Under the pieces are notes generated by a model. That model was given only the letters and a program-made list of their open reading frames with translations. It was not told where the DNA came from and searched no databases. Below are positions 53,501-62,400 of a DNA stretch of 64,000 nucleotides, piece after piece; positions within the stretch are counted from its first letter, which is position 1, and each line of letters begins with the position of its first letter. The stretch is from Siphlonurus alternatus (taxonomy: Eukaryota; Arthropoda; Insecta; Ephemeroptera; Siphlonuridae). The stretch is from the NCBI GenBank assembly GCA_949825025.1, contig OX463785.1, positions 18,911,971 to 18,975,970 on the forward strand, given 5' to 3'. The translations under genes were made by a program, and so were the position numbers.

Positions 53501-56500
53501 TATAATTATTTTTTTAAATTTTTTAATCAAACCCTATTGGGTACTTCTATTTACTAATTACATACTACTTTGAAACCCCGAACCTTCCGAAACCCTAACT
53601 TGAGCGTTTCGCGGGCTCTTCCGGAACGAGGGCGGCCACGGCCTTGCAAATCCATCCCGGCATTTGCCTGCGGCTGAGGGAAACGTGGAAACCTCAGCCA
53701 GGATGGACGCTACAGCTTTTGTCAATGAACCGGAAGTGCAATGGTCCAAAGCCAGGGGAACCACATAGTGGAAAAGCGCAACGATTTACCCCTGGGTGGG
53801 AAACGTGGTTTTTATTGAAAATGGTCACCCATCCAACTACTAACCACGCGCGGCGTTGCTTGACTTCGGTGATCTGACAAGACTCGTATATGTGATGCTT
53901 AATTATAATGTTTATAACAAATTATATTTATCTACTTCAATTTAATTATTTTATAATTACAACATGAACTCCCCGTGTATTGAAGGGGATCCCATCATCA
54001 AAATTAACACATTCTTAAAAAATGTAAGATTTTGTTTTACAAAAATGGTATTTAAATTGACGCAAATATTTAATAAATTAAAAATTATTACAAAATAAAA
54101 AATTAAACTTCAAAGGTATTATATAAAATCAAAATTGTCAAAATAGAATCAACAATAACGATAAAAAATAAAAAAAAAATTATAAAATTAAATTTATTAT
54201 TAATAAATATTATTTCCTTTTATGTTATTATTATTTTTTAAATTTGTAAATAAACCGCAATTTTTTTGGGTCTCATACCTAAACATTGGGCGCAAATAAA
54301 TAAAATATGATTCAACTATCGATATTTAATTATATATTAAACTCCATGAAATACGTACATATTCTAGTTAAAGTAAAGTGCGCGCTAGAAAAAAAAGTTG
54401 AGTTAGTGTTTTCTAAAAATAGTTCAAGTAGTCCTCCATATCAAACCAAAATTCAAAAAATTCTATCTCAAATAGGTTTGCCAGAAAAAAAATCCAAAGT
54501 CAGAGTGAACGCGTCGCTTAACATGGGGCCTTACCTGACAAAAACCCTCGAATATCTCGAAAAAATACACCGTTAGGTGGTATGAAAAAAATATAGTGAT
54601 GTTCTATGACCCAAGCTTTAACCAAAAACCGATTAAAATTTTTTTCTCTCGAATCCATTTTTCCGTAAAAAAATAATAAAAAATCTTATGGGAATTAACA
54701 TGGTAGATTTTCTTGATTTTTTTACGGAAAAATGGATTCGAGAGAAATTTTTTTTAATCGGTTTTTGGTTAAAGCTTGGGTCATAGAACATCACTATATT
54801 TTTTTCATACCACCTAACGGTGTATTTTTTCGAGATATTCGAGGGGTTTTGTCAGGTAAGGCCCCATGTTAAGCGACGCGTTCACTCTGACTTTGGAATT
54901 TTTTTCTGGCAAACCTATTTGAGATAGAATTTTTTGAATTTTGGTTTGATATGGAGGACTACTTGAACTATTTTTAGAAAATACTAACTCAACTTTTTTT
55001 TCTAGTGCGCACTTTACTTTAAATTAACACCTTAATATAAATTAAACTAAAGATAAAATAAACATAACATTTCGTAAACTTCATTGAATTTCTCAATGTA
55101 CTTGCAACAAAAGATCTATTATATTATTTCTCATCATTACAGAACTATATAAATTACCTTCATAACTGACAAAAAATAATTTTTATTATTATTATTACAA
55201 TGCAAATAACAAAAAGAGCGATCTCATGAAACTTGATGTACTTGAAACCAGGTCATACACGAGAGTGGTAAGTGCAATTTGTGTTTCACATGCATGCGGG
55301 TGATTGTAATAAAAACGACCCGCAACTTTTATTTTCATGTAGCGAGAGTAATTTAATATTACGACATAATTTATCATCATTCAGACGTTTCTTACAAATA
55401 GGTTGAAACTTTTTACTTTTTTATACATTGTTACATGATTGTTTAAATTTTACATCAGATAATTGGTGAATAATATTTTATATATATAATATATAAAAAA
55501 ACAAAAAAAAAACTGGTTTGATCATAAAAAAATATATATATTTACATATCTATAAAGAAATTTCTTTTTTTATTACTTTTGCATAAAATTACAATAAAAA
55601 TTATAACTGTTCACATCAATAAATGTCTGATATGATTGGTCTATGAAAAGGTCGAGTTATAACCTTTTCAATTAAATAATCATAATAATTCATGATATTT
55701 TTATTGCTTTTTGATTGTACATACATTCATAACACTAAGCACGTTAAATCATGTTTTAGCAACATAATTATGTTGCATGTAATGAAAAAGGAGACAAAAT
55801 ATAATGAAATAAATAAAAACTTTTCAAGACTCGCATCACAAAGCAATCTATAAAAAACAATATTACGTGAAGTATTAATCATGGGAATGATGAACTTGAG
55901 TATTTGACATGACAAAAATTACGTAAAACATCAATAAAACCTAAAAACTATGGCAACTTTACACAATTTAATTAAACATGACAAATCAATTTTATTTTTA
56001 AATGGTATAGAAATAAAAATTATCAGATATTTAAGGCCAAATTAATATTTTTACAATCTTGATTACATATTATCTATATTATCATTTATGTATCGAATTA
56101 TATTATAAGGATTTTAAATTACTTCAAATATTGCTGTAACTTTATACTAATATATAATCTTAGCTATTTAATTTTGAAGCTGGAATTTTTAATTATTTAA
56201 TTTAATAGTTTCTAAATTGAATTGGATCAATTAATCCTCAAGATAACGATGTTATGTTTGTGTGTGATTACATTTTAGTGCTTTTCTATCAGACAACCTT
56301 TGATTTATCTTATATTTTATTTTGTAAGTTAAAATTCTTCTGTTATTTTTAATAATATATATTTTATTAATTTAAAAATTTACAATTAACAATAACATTT
56401 AAAAATTTTAAAAAATAATAAAAATTAAAAAATATATTTAATATTTATTTTCTTTATTTTTCCAGACACTCTCAACAACAACACCGCAGTGAAGACTTAC

Positions 56501-59357
56501 CAAGATGACGTCACAAGATCGCGATGGTCAGCCGCGGCCAACAACGAGGTAGTGACGTCACAGATGTTGGTCTCCCACAGTCACGACCCCTGGGGTTCCG
56601 GGTCGAACCTCGGGGGGTCTTCGCCAGCACCCTCTGCCCATAAGAGAAGCAAGAGACACGTGGCTCATCTGTATAACATGGTGTCCTGTGCCACGGGATG
56701 TGATCCTTTGTCTTATAAGGGATATGGATGTTACTGTGGATTCTTGGGATCGGGATATGTTGTAGATGGTATTGATAGGTGAGTTTTATTGTCAAGTTTA
56801 TATTTTAGTAATTATTTTTATAGTGAAAATAAGTGTTAACATTTCATTTATTGGATTCTATGAATTTCTATTTTTAAAAAAGTTTGCATATAAATACGCA
56901 TATTATTGAGTCCTCGAGTATATCACTACGATTACATGACGGTGTTATTAAATGCGTATTCGTTGACGACGGATAATGTTATTCTTATGAGGCGTCGTCA
57001 ACGAATACGCATCAAACACCGTCATATATGTAAACGTAGTGGCAGGGCGCTATGATATATACAGATATAAACGATTTTTTTCTTAAATTAATTAAATATT
57101 TTAATTAGGTTACGAGAATGTGTCGGATCTTGCCGTTAAAATTAATGTACGTAGTTGAAATTATCCTCTACCTTTCTCATGAAATTTTATGAATATAGAA
57201 TATAGCACGATTATGTATCTATATAATATATTTAACATGTTTTAAATTATTTATATTATTTAAGCTAGGAAAAACTTAAACTGTCATATATTTATAAAGT
57301 ATAATAACTATATAAACGCAAAATACTGCAAACAAAAAAAATATTTTTTAAATACTCCATATTCATTGTAGGAACCATGAATATGGAGTATTTCGATTGC
57401 ATTATATAAGTGTTTATAAAAATAATTATAAATCATACATATTACAGCTTCCTTCATTATATTATATAGTATTAATATTTCTGATCGTCTGATGCGATAT
57501 TTTTCGGATTTTCCTTCGCGTTTTTAAAAAGGTTTAAATTTCATTTTTTTCGACACATATATTTATATAAGGCTTTTCTTAATTACCCCTTAAATATTTC
57601 CGTGATAGAAAATATAATTGTTATGTATATATTTTGAGTCGTATTAAAGTGCAGTATAACAATTACCCCCCTGCATGGTGCCCACAGTTGCTGCAAGATG
57701 CACGACTGGTGCTACCAGACTGCCAACTGTCCGATGTTCCTCGAGTACTTCGTGCCCTACCTCTGGAAGTGTTACCGTGGTCACCAGCCGCTCTGTGGTG
57801 AGTCATTTTAACGTTGTCACTTCAACGTAATGTAGTGTGTTAATTAAATTTTGTTTAACGATGAATCTCAGTTACTGCTGGAGTCAAAGAATATTTCCCT
57901 GCAATTAAAGAATCGAATAAAATAAATTTTAAAAAATCGAGATTGTTCTAAAACTTAATCGCTTATGGTTTGAGCAAATTCAGTCTTGCAGTTTTTTTAC
58001 AACAGCTCCATTTCCGGTTTTCCTCCATAAGGCCAATGTTAAACTTCTACTTCAGTTTTCACAAAACTGATAAGACAGATTCGCTTCAAAATTTGTATAT
58101 CACCTATTGATGCAGGTGAGTTCTACTAAGTCCCCTGCAAGTTTTGTTGCATTCAGGCGGTACGATTGCGAGATCTCAACCTACTGAGATTCATCCTTAA
58201 CTTAATATCAGTTACTAAAAATAAAGTGTCAAAAGCTCTTATCGTTATCATTCTTATCAAAATATCAAACGTCTTTCAGAACGATGTTCCAAATTTGGAA
58301 ACTTAATTGTTAAAAGGTTAAAACTACAGAATTCTATTTTAATATTTTTTTAATTCACGGTTTGAATGGTGTGAAATGTAGATAATATTAAACATTAAAA
58401 TTTATAAAATATAAAATTTACTTAATCGATAAGGTAACCTGAAGGTAACACCTCTCAAAATTTATTTGACAAAAAAATTTTGACCTTAGCAACCTCATAA
58501 TGATTCTGATTTTTTTTTTTTGTGAGACAGTTTTTGGCATTAAAAAAATATGGAAAAAATTTCAAAACAATCGGACGATCCAATTTTTTTAAATGAATAT
58601 TTTAAATTTCCAGTATAGGGCTTTCCCATGGAGACCGAAACTAAAAAATTAATTTAAAAAAATTGGATCATCCGATTGTTTTGAATTTTTCTCCATATTT
58701 TTTAATGCCAAGAACTGTCTCTCAAAAACAATTCATTTTAAATAAATTATTATAAAAAAGAAATTGATTATATTTTTATTTTTACTGTAAATATGCAAAA
58801 CATTAATTTTGTTCAAAAATACTTCAAATTGTATGAATGTTAATAACTAAATTTTGAAATGCATGAAACCACGAATTAATTTTTATTTATTTAATAATTA
58901 ATCAATTTATTTTAATTAAATATTTTCAATTCAATAAAATATTATTTAGACATGTAACTCAACCCCTTTAATTAAACAAAAACTATAATATAAATATTAT
59001 TTTATATATATACAGTAAAAACTTTTTATTTCTTAACTTTTTTTAGGTAGAACTCTATTTTGAGTGAAAGAGATCGTTGCTTCGTCAAAAATAATTAGCA
59101 TTGTGTGGTATAGGAAAGACCTAATATCCTGGGTCCCTTAACTTGACAAGTTTTTACTGTATTCCCCACCCTAATCCCTAATTTTATTTACAGCGATAGA
59201 ACACGGGATTTGGGGCGGAGGAGGGTCGTGTGCTCAGCGTTTGTGCGAGTGCGACCGCCAACTGGCGATGTGCCTTCGCCACTACCCGTGTCCACACACC
59301 AAGGCTCTGTGTCATTCGTCTCCATTCAGATTACTTCAAAACGTTTTCATGTTGTAG
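47453..59357 (+). CDS. Secreted phospholipase A2 (group I/II-like), four exons
   Basis: This is a calcium-dependent secreted phospholipase A2, hydrolysing the sn-2 ester of phospholipids outside the cell. The coding exons are 47453-47522, 56466-56778, 57688-57797 and 59194-59357. All junctions are GT-AG and phases match (1, 2, 1), giving 218 residues. Residues 1-23 form a signal peptide (hydrophobic core WWSIVILFIW). Residues 24-87 are a hydrophilic linker ending in the basic KRSKR, a likely processing site. The catalytic domain follows: calcium loop YGCYCGFLGSG (110-120), active site CCKMHDWCY (129-137; His133, Asp134) and CECDRQLAMC (182-191; Asp185). The domain has 16 cysteines. Exons 2-4 are certain. 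Exon 1 is inferred from its signal peptide, donor GTAAGTGG and matching phase. The gene ends 55 bp from the convergent CDK5RAP3 stop. Confidence 0.88.
48340..48520 (+). other. GC-richer patch, possible alternative promoter or exon
   Basis: The composition rises sharply here (gtgtgacggtcaccaaagcg; cgcgtcagttagcag; ctgagcgtgaccagctgatc), with a TCAGTT initiator-like word at 48394. A plus-strand frame (48414-48650) runs through but has no recognisable homology. A second small patch at 48735-48830 contains TGACGTCA. Confidence 0.25.
49221..49329 (+). repeat. (TTCAA)n microsatellite, about 22 units
   Basis: A pentanucleotide array of about 109 bp without interruption, inside PLA2 intron 1. The purity suggests recent expansion. 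Confidence 0.97.
49566..49842 (-). mobile_element. 5S rRNA-headed SINE (5' truncated)
   Basis: Tail-side phrases are at the low end (tctcgaaccttcagaaactc, tagcgtttcgcggaatcttc). The body has gagggaaacgtggaaacctc, and part of the 5S head is at the high end (tggtcacccatccaactact, gcttggcgttgctt). Similarity stops there, so the first ~45 bp of the head are missing. Confidence 0.85.
50388..50446 (+). mobile_element. E1 element right-end fragment
   Basis: gcaaatgaggcgtaacgttg, then atgatgtcccaaggtgtaca, matches the right terminus of E1 elements. The rest of the element is not recognisable upstream. Confidence 0.5.
50480..50805. mobile_element. Palindromic MITE, family P1
   Basis: It starts taatggagtatcgacctcat and ends ttgaggtcgatactccatt. 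The arms have ttattgcagaaatggatag and ctatccatttctgcaataaa. The central TGACGTCA of the 28.5-kb copy has decayed here (gtgatgtcacgag / cgtgacttcac). It lies in PLA2 intron 1. Confidence 0.9.
51091..51482 (-). mobile_element. 5S rRNA-headed SINE, full-length
   Basis: The A-rich tail and aaccctattgggtacttc end are at the low side, and the 5S head with ggtcaagcgcactgcgccac at the high side. It covers the same length as the 37.1-kb copy with few differences, so both are relatively young. Confidence 0.92.
51667..51688 (+). repeat. Poly(A) tract (22 bp)
   Basis: A plain A run in intronic AT-rich DNA, not attached to a recognisable retroelement. Confidence 0.9.
52029..52170 (-). CDS. Weak orphan exon candidate nested in PLA2 intron 1
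   Basis: I do not recognise this. On the minus strand an acceptor-like CGTTTGTTTACAG precedes TAATGAG, so an ATG sits two bases into the exon. The frame from this ATG reads MSTSHSSVSISRVHRCKSHT onward for 46 codons plus two bases, to a donor-like CAG|GTATTA. Codons are less AT-biased than nearby DNA. No downstream exon or homology was found, so it may be chance. Confidence 0.18.
52220..52491 (+). mobile_element. Non-autonomous DNA element with GAGG...CCTC ends
   Basis: It starts gaggtttcaagtcagctgat and ends cacttaaaacctc. Interior phrases ggtgttcccaccgtcctatc, tttttggcattaaacaaatt and aataagttcttgattta match the 41241 copy. It lies in PLA2 intron 1. Confidence 0.85.
52970..53245. other. GC-richer patch of unknown nature
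   Basis: About 270 bp is less AT-rich than its surroundings (gcacgatcctcctggcaggc; cctctgctgctgcaggctca) with a 77-codon plus-strand frame. No family is recognised on either strand. It could be an exon of a nested gene, an old transposon fragment or a regulatory patch. Confidence 0.25.
53519..53886 (-). mobile_element. 5S rRNA-headed SINE (lacks the first ~30 bp)
   Basis: This is nearly identical to the 51091 and 37064 copies through the tail, body and most of the 5S head. It ends at gatctgacaagactcg, so the 5' terminus is missing. Confidence 0.92.
54372..55018. mobile_element. Long foldback element with ~300-bp arms and TTAA flanks
   Basis: The arms (about 54372-54680 and 54710-55018) are nearly perfect reverse complements separated by a ~40-bp centre. 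The ends are AGTAAAGTGCGC on the left and GCGCACTTTACT on the right. TTAA lies immediately outside on both sides (54368-54371, 55019-55022), as in piggyBac-type target duplications, although TTAA is itself a palindrome and could be part of the repeat. An 89-codon frame in the left arm is mirrored in the right and is not a gene. It lies in PLA2 intron 1. Confidence 0.9.
55023..56465. other. AT-rich intronic DNA, nothing else seen
   Basis: This is the last part of PLA2 intron 1. No repeat family or exon is recognised before the acceptor at 56465. Confidence 0.45.
56466..56778 (+). CDS. PLA2 exon 2 (propeptide and calcium loop)
   Basis: It completes Asp24 and encodes residues 25-127 plus two bases. 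It contains the linker, the basic site KRSKR at 83-87 and the start of the catalytic domain up to GYVVDGID. It has two TGACGTCA words in its 5' half. The donor is GTGAGT. Confidence 0.93.
56924..57041. mobile_element. Palindromic MITE, family P3 (best copy)
   Basis: The 118-bp unit begins CACTACGATTACATGACGG and ends ccgtcatatatgtaaacgtagtg in parts. The arms share gcgtattcgttgacgac / gtcgtcaacgaatacgc, and the centre contains taatgttattcttatgagg. It lies in PLA2 intron 2. Confidence 0.88.
57688..57797 (+). CDS. PLA2 exon 3 (catalytic His/Asp)
   Basis: It begins after a CCCACAG acceptor. The first base completes Ser128, followed by CCKMHDWCY with the catalytic His133 and calcium-binding Asp134. 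It ends with QPLC plus one base at a GTGAGT donor. Confidence 0.95.
58432..58735. mobile_element. Palindromic MITE related to family P2
   Basis: Mirrored blocks are acagtttttggcattaaaa and atgccaagaactgtctctc, aaaacaatcggacgatcc and ggatcatccgattgttttg, around a cttcccatggagaccgaaa-like centre. The same CCATGGAGA core occurs in the 42-kb P2 element. It lies in PLA2 intron 3. Confidence 0.8.
59194..59357 (+). CDS. PLA2 exon 4 (third catalytic residue, C terminus)
   Basis: It completes Ala165, then encodes IEHGIWGGGGSCAQRLCECD with Asp185, and ends VFML followed by TAG at 59355-59357. A weak poly(A) signal (AATATA/TATAAA, 59391-59398) follows. No AATAAA lies close by on the plus strand. Confidence 0.95.
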
Positions 59358-59362
59358 CATAG

Positions 59363-59368
59363 TTTATT
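59363..59368 (-). terminator. CDK5RAP3 poly(A) signal AATAAA
   Basis: On the minus strand AATAAA lies 44 bp after the CDK5RAP3 stop and only 6 bp from the PLA2 stop codon. Cleavage 10-30 nt downstream would fall inside the last coding codons of PLA2. Confidence 0.7.
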
Positions 59369-59412
59369 ATTATAATAAGATTTTTGTACAAATATAAAAC
59401 AATTGTTGTAAT

Positions 59413-59487
59413 TTATCCCAAAATACTCCCACCACCCATAATATTAACAGGACGTCCTTTGTATTTCTTTGAAATATCTTCTTCAAT
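59413..59487 (-). CDS. CDK5RAP3: CDK5RAP3 last exon
   Basis: It encodes IEEDISKKYKGRPVNIMGGG and four more residues, then TAA (59415-59413). This is the conserved C terminus of the family. The acceptor is GTTACAG and the exon starts in phase 0. Confidence 0.95.
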   Translation of the reverse strand: MEEDISKKYKGRPVNIMGGGSILG

Positions 59488-62400
59488 CTGTAACATAAGA
59501 GAAAGATAATGTAAGTGATGAGATAAAAAAAATATGAGGAAAAAATGAAGCAGAAAATAGGTTTTAAAGAGAAAAAAATAGAAATCTCTTTTGGGAAGTA
59601 TACATATTGCCAACTCTATCATAACAAATCATCCCTCAGGAATAATAAGCTATCTGTCTAACACGATCTTGTTGCAATAATGAGCCATCTGCTATTTCAG
59701 GTAAGTGCAACAATGAGCATTATGTTGTACCTATTTACAGCTCATAATTGACCTCACCTGAAATAGCAGATAGCTTATTATTGCAACGAAATCGTGGTAA
59801 ACTCATTATTCCATTGCATAATTCTCATTTCCTATCGGTGTGACATATAAAGGTGACTGACCTCGGTCTGCAACTGCCGTGTCTTCTCGATGATCAGCTT
59901 GAGTCTCGGGGTCAGTTGGGCGGCCTCTGCGACAGCCTCAGCCCTCCTCGTCTGCACGGCCTCTCGCCTGGCCTCCGTCTTCTCTCTTAACGCCAACTTC
60001 TGCTGTAGCTTTGCTGCCAGCTGATCAACGTAGCTGCGAGCAAACAAACAGAAAGTTAGAAAAGCAACAATGACTCTGTATCTGCCTCTGCCTTTCTTTG
60101 ACAGCTGGCTATAGATATGTGAGACTGTTAGTTGTATTAGACAGAGTACATAACAAAATATAAAGACATTTAAGCAAACAAGAAATTTAATTACAAAAAA
60201 TCAAATCAAATTCAAAATTCAAAACTTTATTCTTCAAACGAAAAAGCAGGAAATAAAGTATGTATTGACACCTTACATTGTATAAAGATTTTTTATTGCA
60301 GAAATTAATAGAGGGAACCAAATTATGCTACTCTGTTTTTTTATAGAGCCCGTGAAATACATTGATAAAAAATAGGGTTTGGATTTGAACCAATGCCCCT
60401 TTTAGTCTCTATCTTTTCAGTGACGCCTATTGATGTCTCTCTCTGCACTTTTAGTATTTTTTAAAAATATTTCCTGTGCTATAAAATATCTGAAAAAAAT
60501 GGGAGTAGCATAATTTGGTACCATCTATACATTTCTGCAATAAAAAAAAATATTATATGTAGGTTATTCATTACAAAAGTATAATTTCTGATTCAGTGAT
60601 AGATTGTAAGCAAATATTTACAGTAAATTTGTATATGATACAGTGACAGGAAGTTGATACATATTTAACTCTGTTCTCAAACAAAAATTAATTGATAAAG
60701 CTAGTAGAAGTAGAATTCCACTGTTACGATCATAATATAAAACTTGTCTTTCCCATGCATAATGCTTTATTTATATTTGTTATTTATATACTGTATGTAT
60801 AAATATAAATGTATTTGGAATTAGACAAATAAAAATTAATTTGAAATTTGTGTCTCACCGGGGGGAATTCTTGATGCTGTGGAGGTGCTGTGCCCGGGGC
60901 TCTGCCAGGGCGGTCTGCACGGCCTGCACGGAGGTCAGCATCTTGGTGAGGGCCCCCATCGAGAGGTCCTGCAGCTCCGCGGGCGCCCCCTCCATCTGAC
61001 TGAGGGTGAGGAGCCCACTCGACTGATCAGAGCTCTGAGAGAGGCGCACCTGACAACAAAGGTGTTGTTAATTCAGTGCTGTGAAGATTTATTTAACAAG
61101 TGTTCTTCAGTGGGAACATTTTCTCCATTATAAGCAACAAAATTTGATTTTCTTTCTCAGTAAACTTTAAAGATCTTAATTTGAAATCCTCTCCTGCAGT
61201 CCCTCATTTAGAGGTTTTTTGATGATGAATAACGAGCTTATTTTTCTCTAAATATTTAATTTAATGCCAAAAAAGCAATTTTGAGATTGTGTGTTATTTT
61301 TCCATTAGTTTGGATTAGCTAGACGGTATAAACATAAATGCACTCAAAGTCAGATGGTCTCTATAGGGTTTGCCAATCAAAAATGGACATCAACCATAAG
61401 GCTGTAATGAAAGATGAGAAATTATAATGTATATTTTGTTTCCTGTATTTCCGGTATCAAGCCAATTTAAACTTTATTTTTTTTCCCCCTCTGCTCGAGC
61501 AAGCTCATAGAGGCCAAAACTATAAAATTATGACATTCTTAAACTGTACTATATACGTATTCTTCTATTCTATTATGATGAATAATTTAAAAAAAAAAAA
61601 AATAATAACCTTAAGTGAGAATTTTTTACATCATCTCCCCCCCCCCCCCCCCCCATAAACCCTAAATTACAAGATTTTTTTTTACAATTATTTCTAGGTT
61701 TTAGCTGTACTGCTTGATTATAATACAAAGTGGAAATGGAGTTTTGACAATTTTATCTGAAACACTTTACAAAGTGCTGGTACCTTGAGGAAGGCCTCCA
61801 GCTCCACCAGTTCGTCCAGCAGGGCGTTCCTGGTGCGAGGGTTGTCCAGAACGGTGAGGGCGTCAGTCCCGGCCGCCACACCCCCTTCATGACCACCCCC
61901 CTCCACCACAATGCCAGCCTCCTCCAGAGAAATGTTGAAGTCAATCTCCTGGGGAAATAATTGTGTGAGTGGACGTCACGTAACTTGTCCTTGTTCTATG
62001 TATTAATAAAAATTAAAAATAAGTAATATATGCATGAAAAAATATTTGTAACCATCGATAGACAATTGAAAAAGCAACCATGCAATGTTAATTAAGTTAT
62101 TTAATAAAGGAAAAGGATAGACAAACCCTGTAAAAACACATTTTATCAAAGGATGATTCAGAGAAACATAGCCAAAATTACATGTTTTTTTGCAGCCAGT
62201 CCGCAGCAAGCTTAAGTACAGTATTTACTTAATGTTTCTATCTCATTCATTGCCAATTTATCAAAATTTGTTAGCTTTTTCTTTTGCTTGTAAGTTATGT
62301 ACACATATTGCAAGCTTTATTTATAATACATTATCACAGTAATTGATTTACAGTATCATGACTAGGTGTGATAGTATTTTACTACTTTATTCATAAACAA

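Larger units (their letters stand above)
47523..56465 (+). other. PLA2 intron 1 (8.9 kb, transposon-rich)
   Basis: This intron is bounded by GTAAGT and a TTTTTCCAG acceptor. It contains the (TTCAA)n array, three minus-strand 5S-headed SINEs, a P1 MITE, a GAGG-TIR element and a large TTAA-flanked inverted repeat. A GC-richer patch at 48340-48520 could be an alternative first exon. Confidence 0.55.

Noticed and set aside
54307..54576. 89-codon frame
   Set aside because: It lies in one arm of the TTAA-flanked foldback element and is mirrored in the other arm.
56511..56795. 94-codon minus-strand frame opposite PLA2 exon 2
   Set aside because: It is an antisense shadow of a GC-rich coding exon. 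The plus strand has the PLA2 motifs and splice sites.
59363..59368. Reading TTTATT/AATAAA as the PLA2 poly(A) signal
   Set aside because: AATAAA is on the minus strand and correctly placed after the CDK5RAP3 stop. On the plus strand the sequence is TTTATT.
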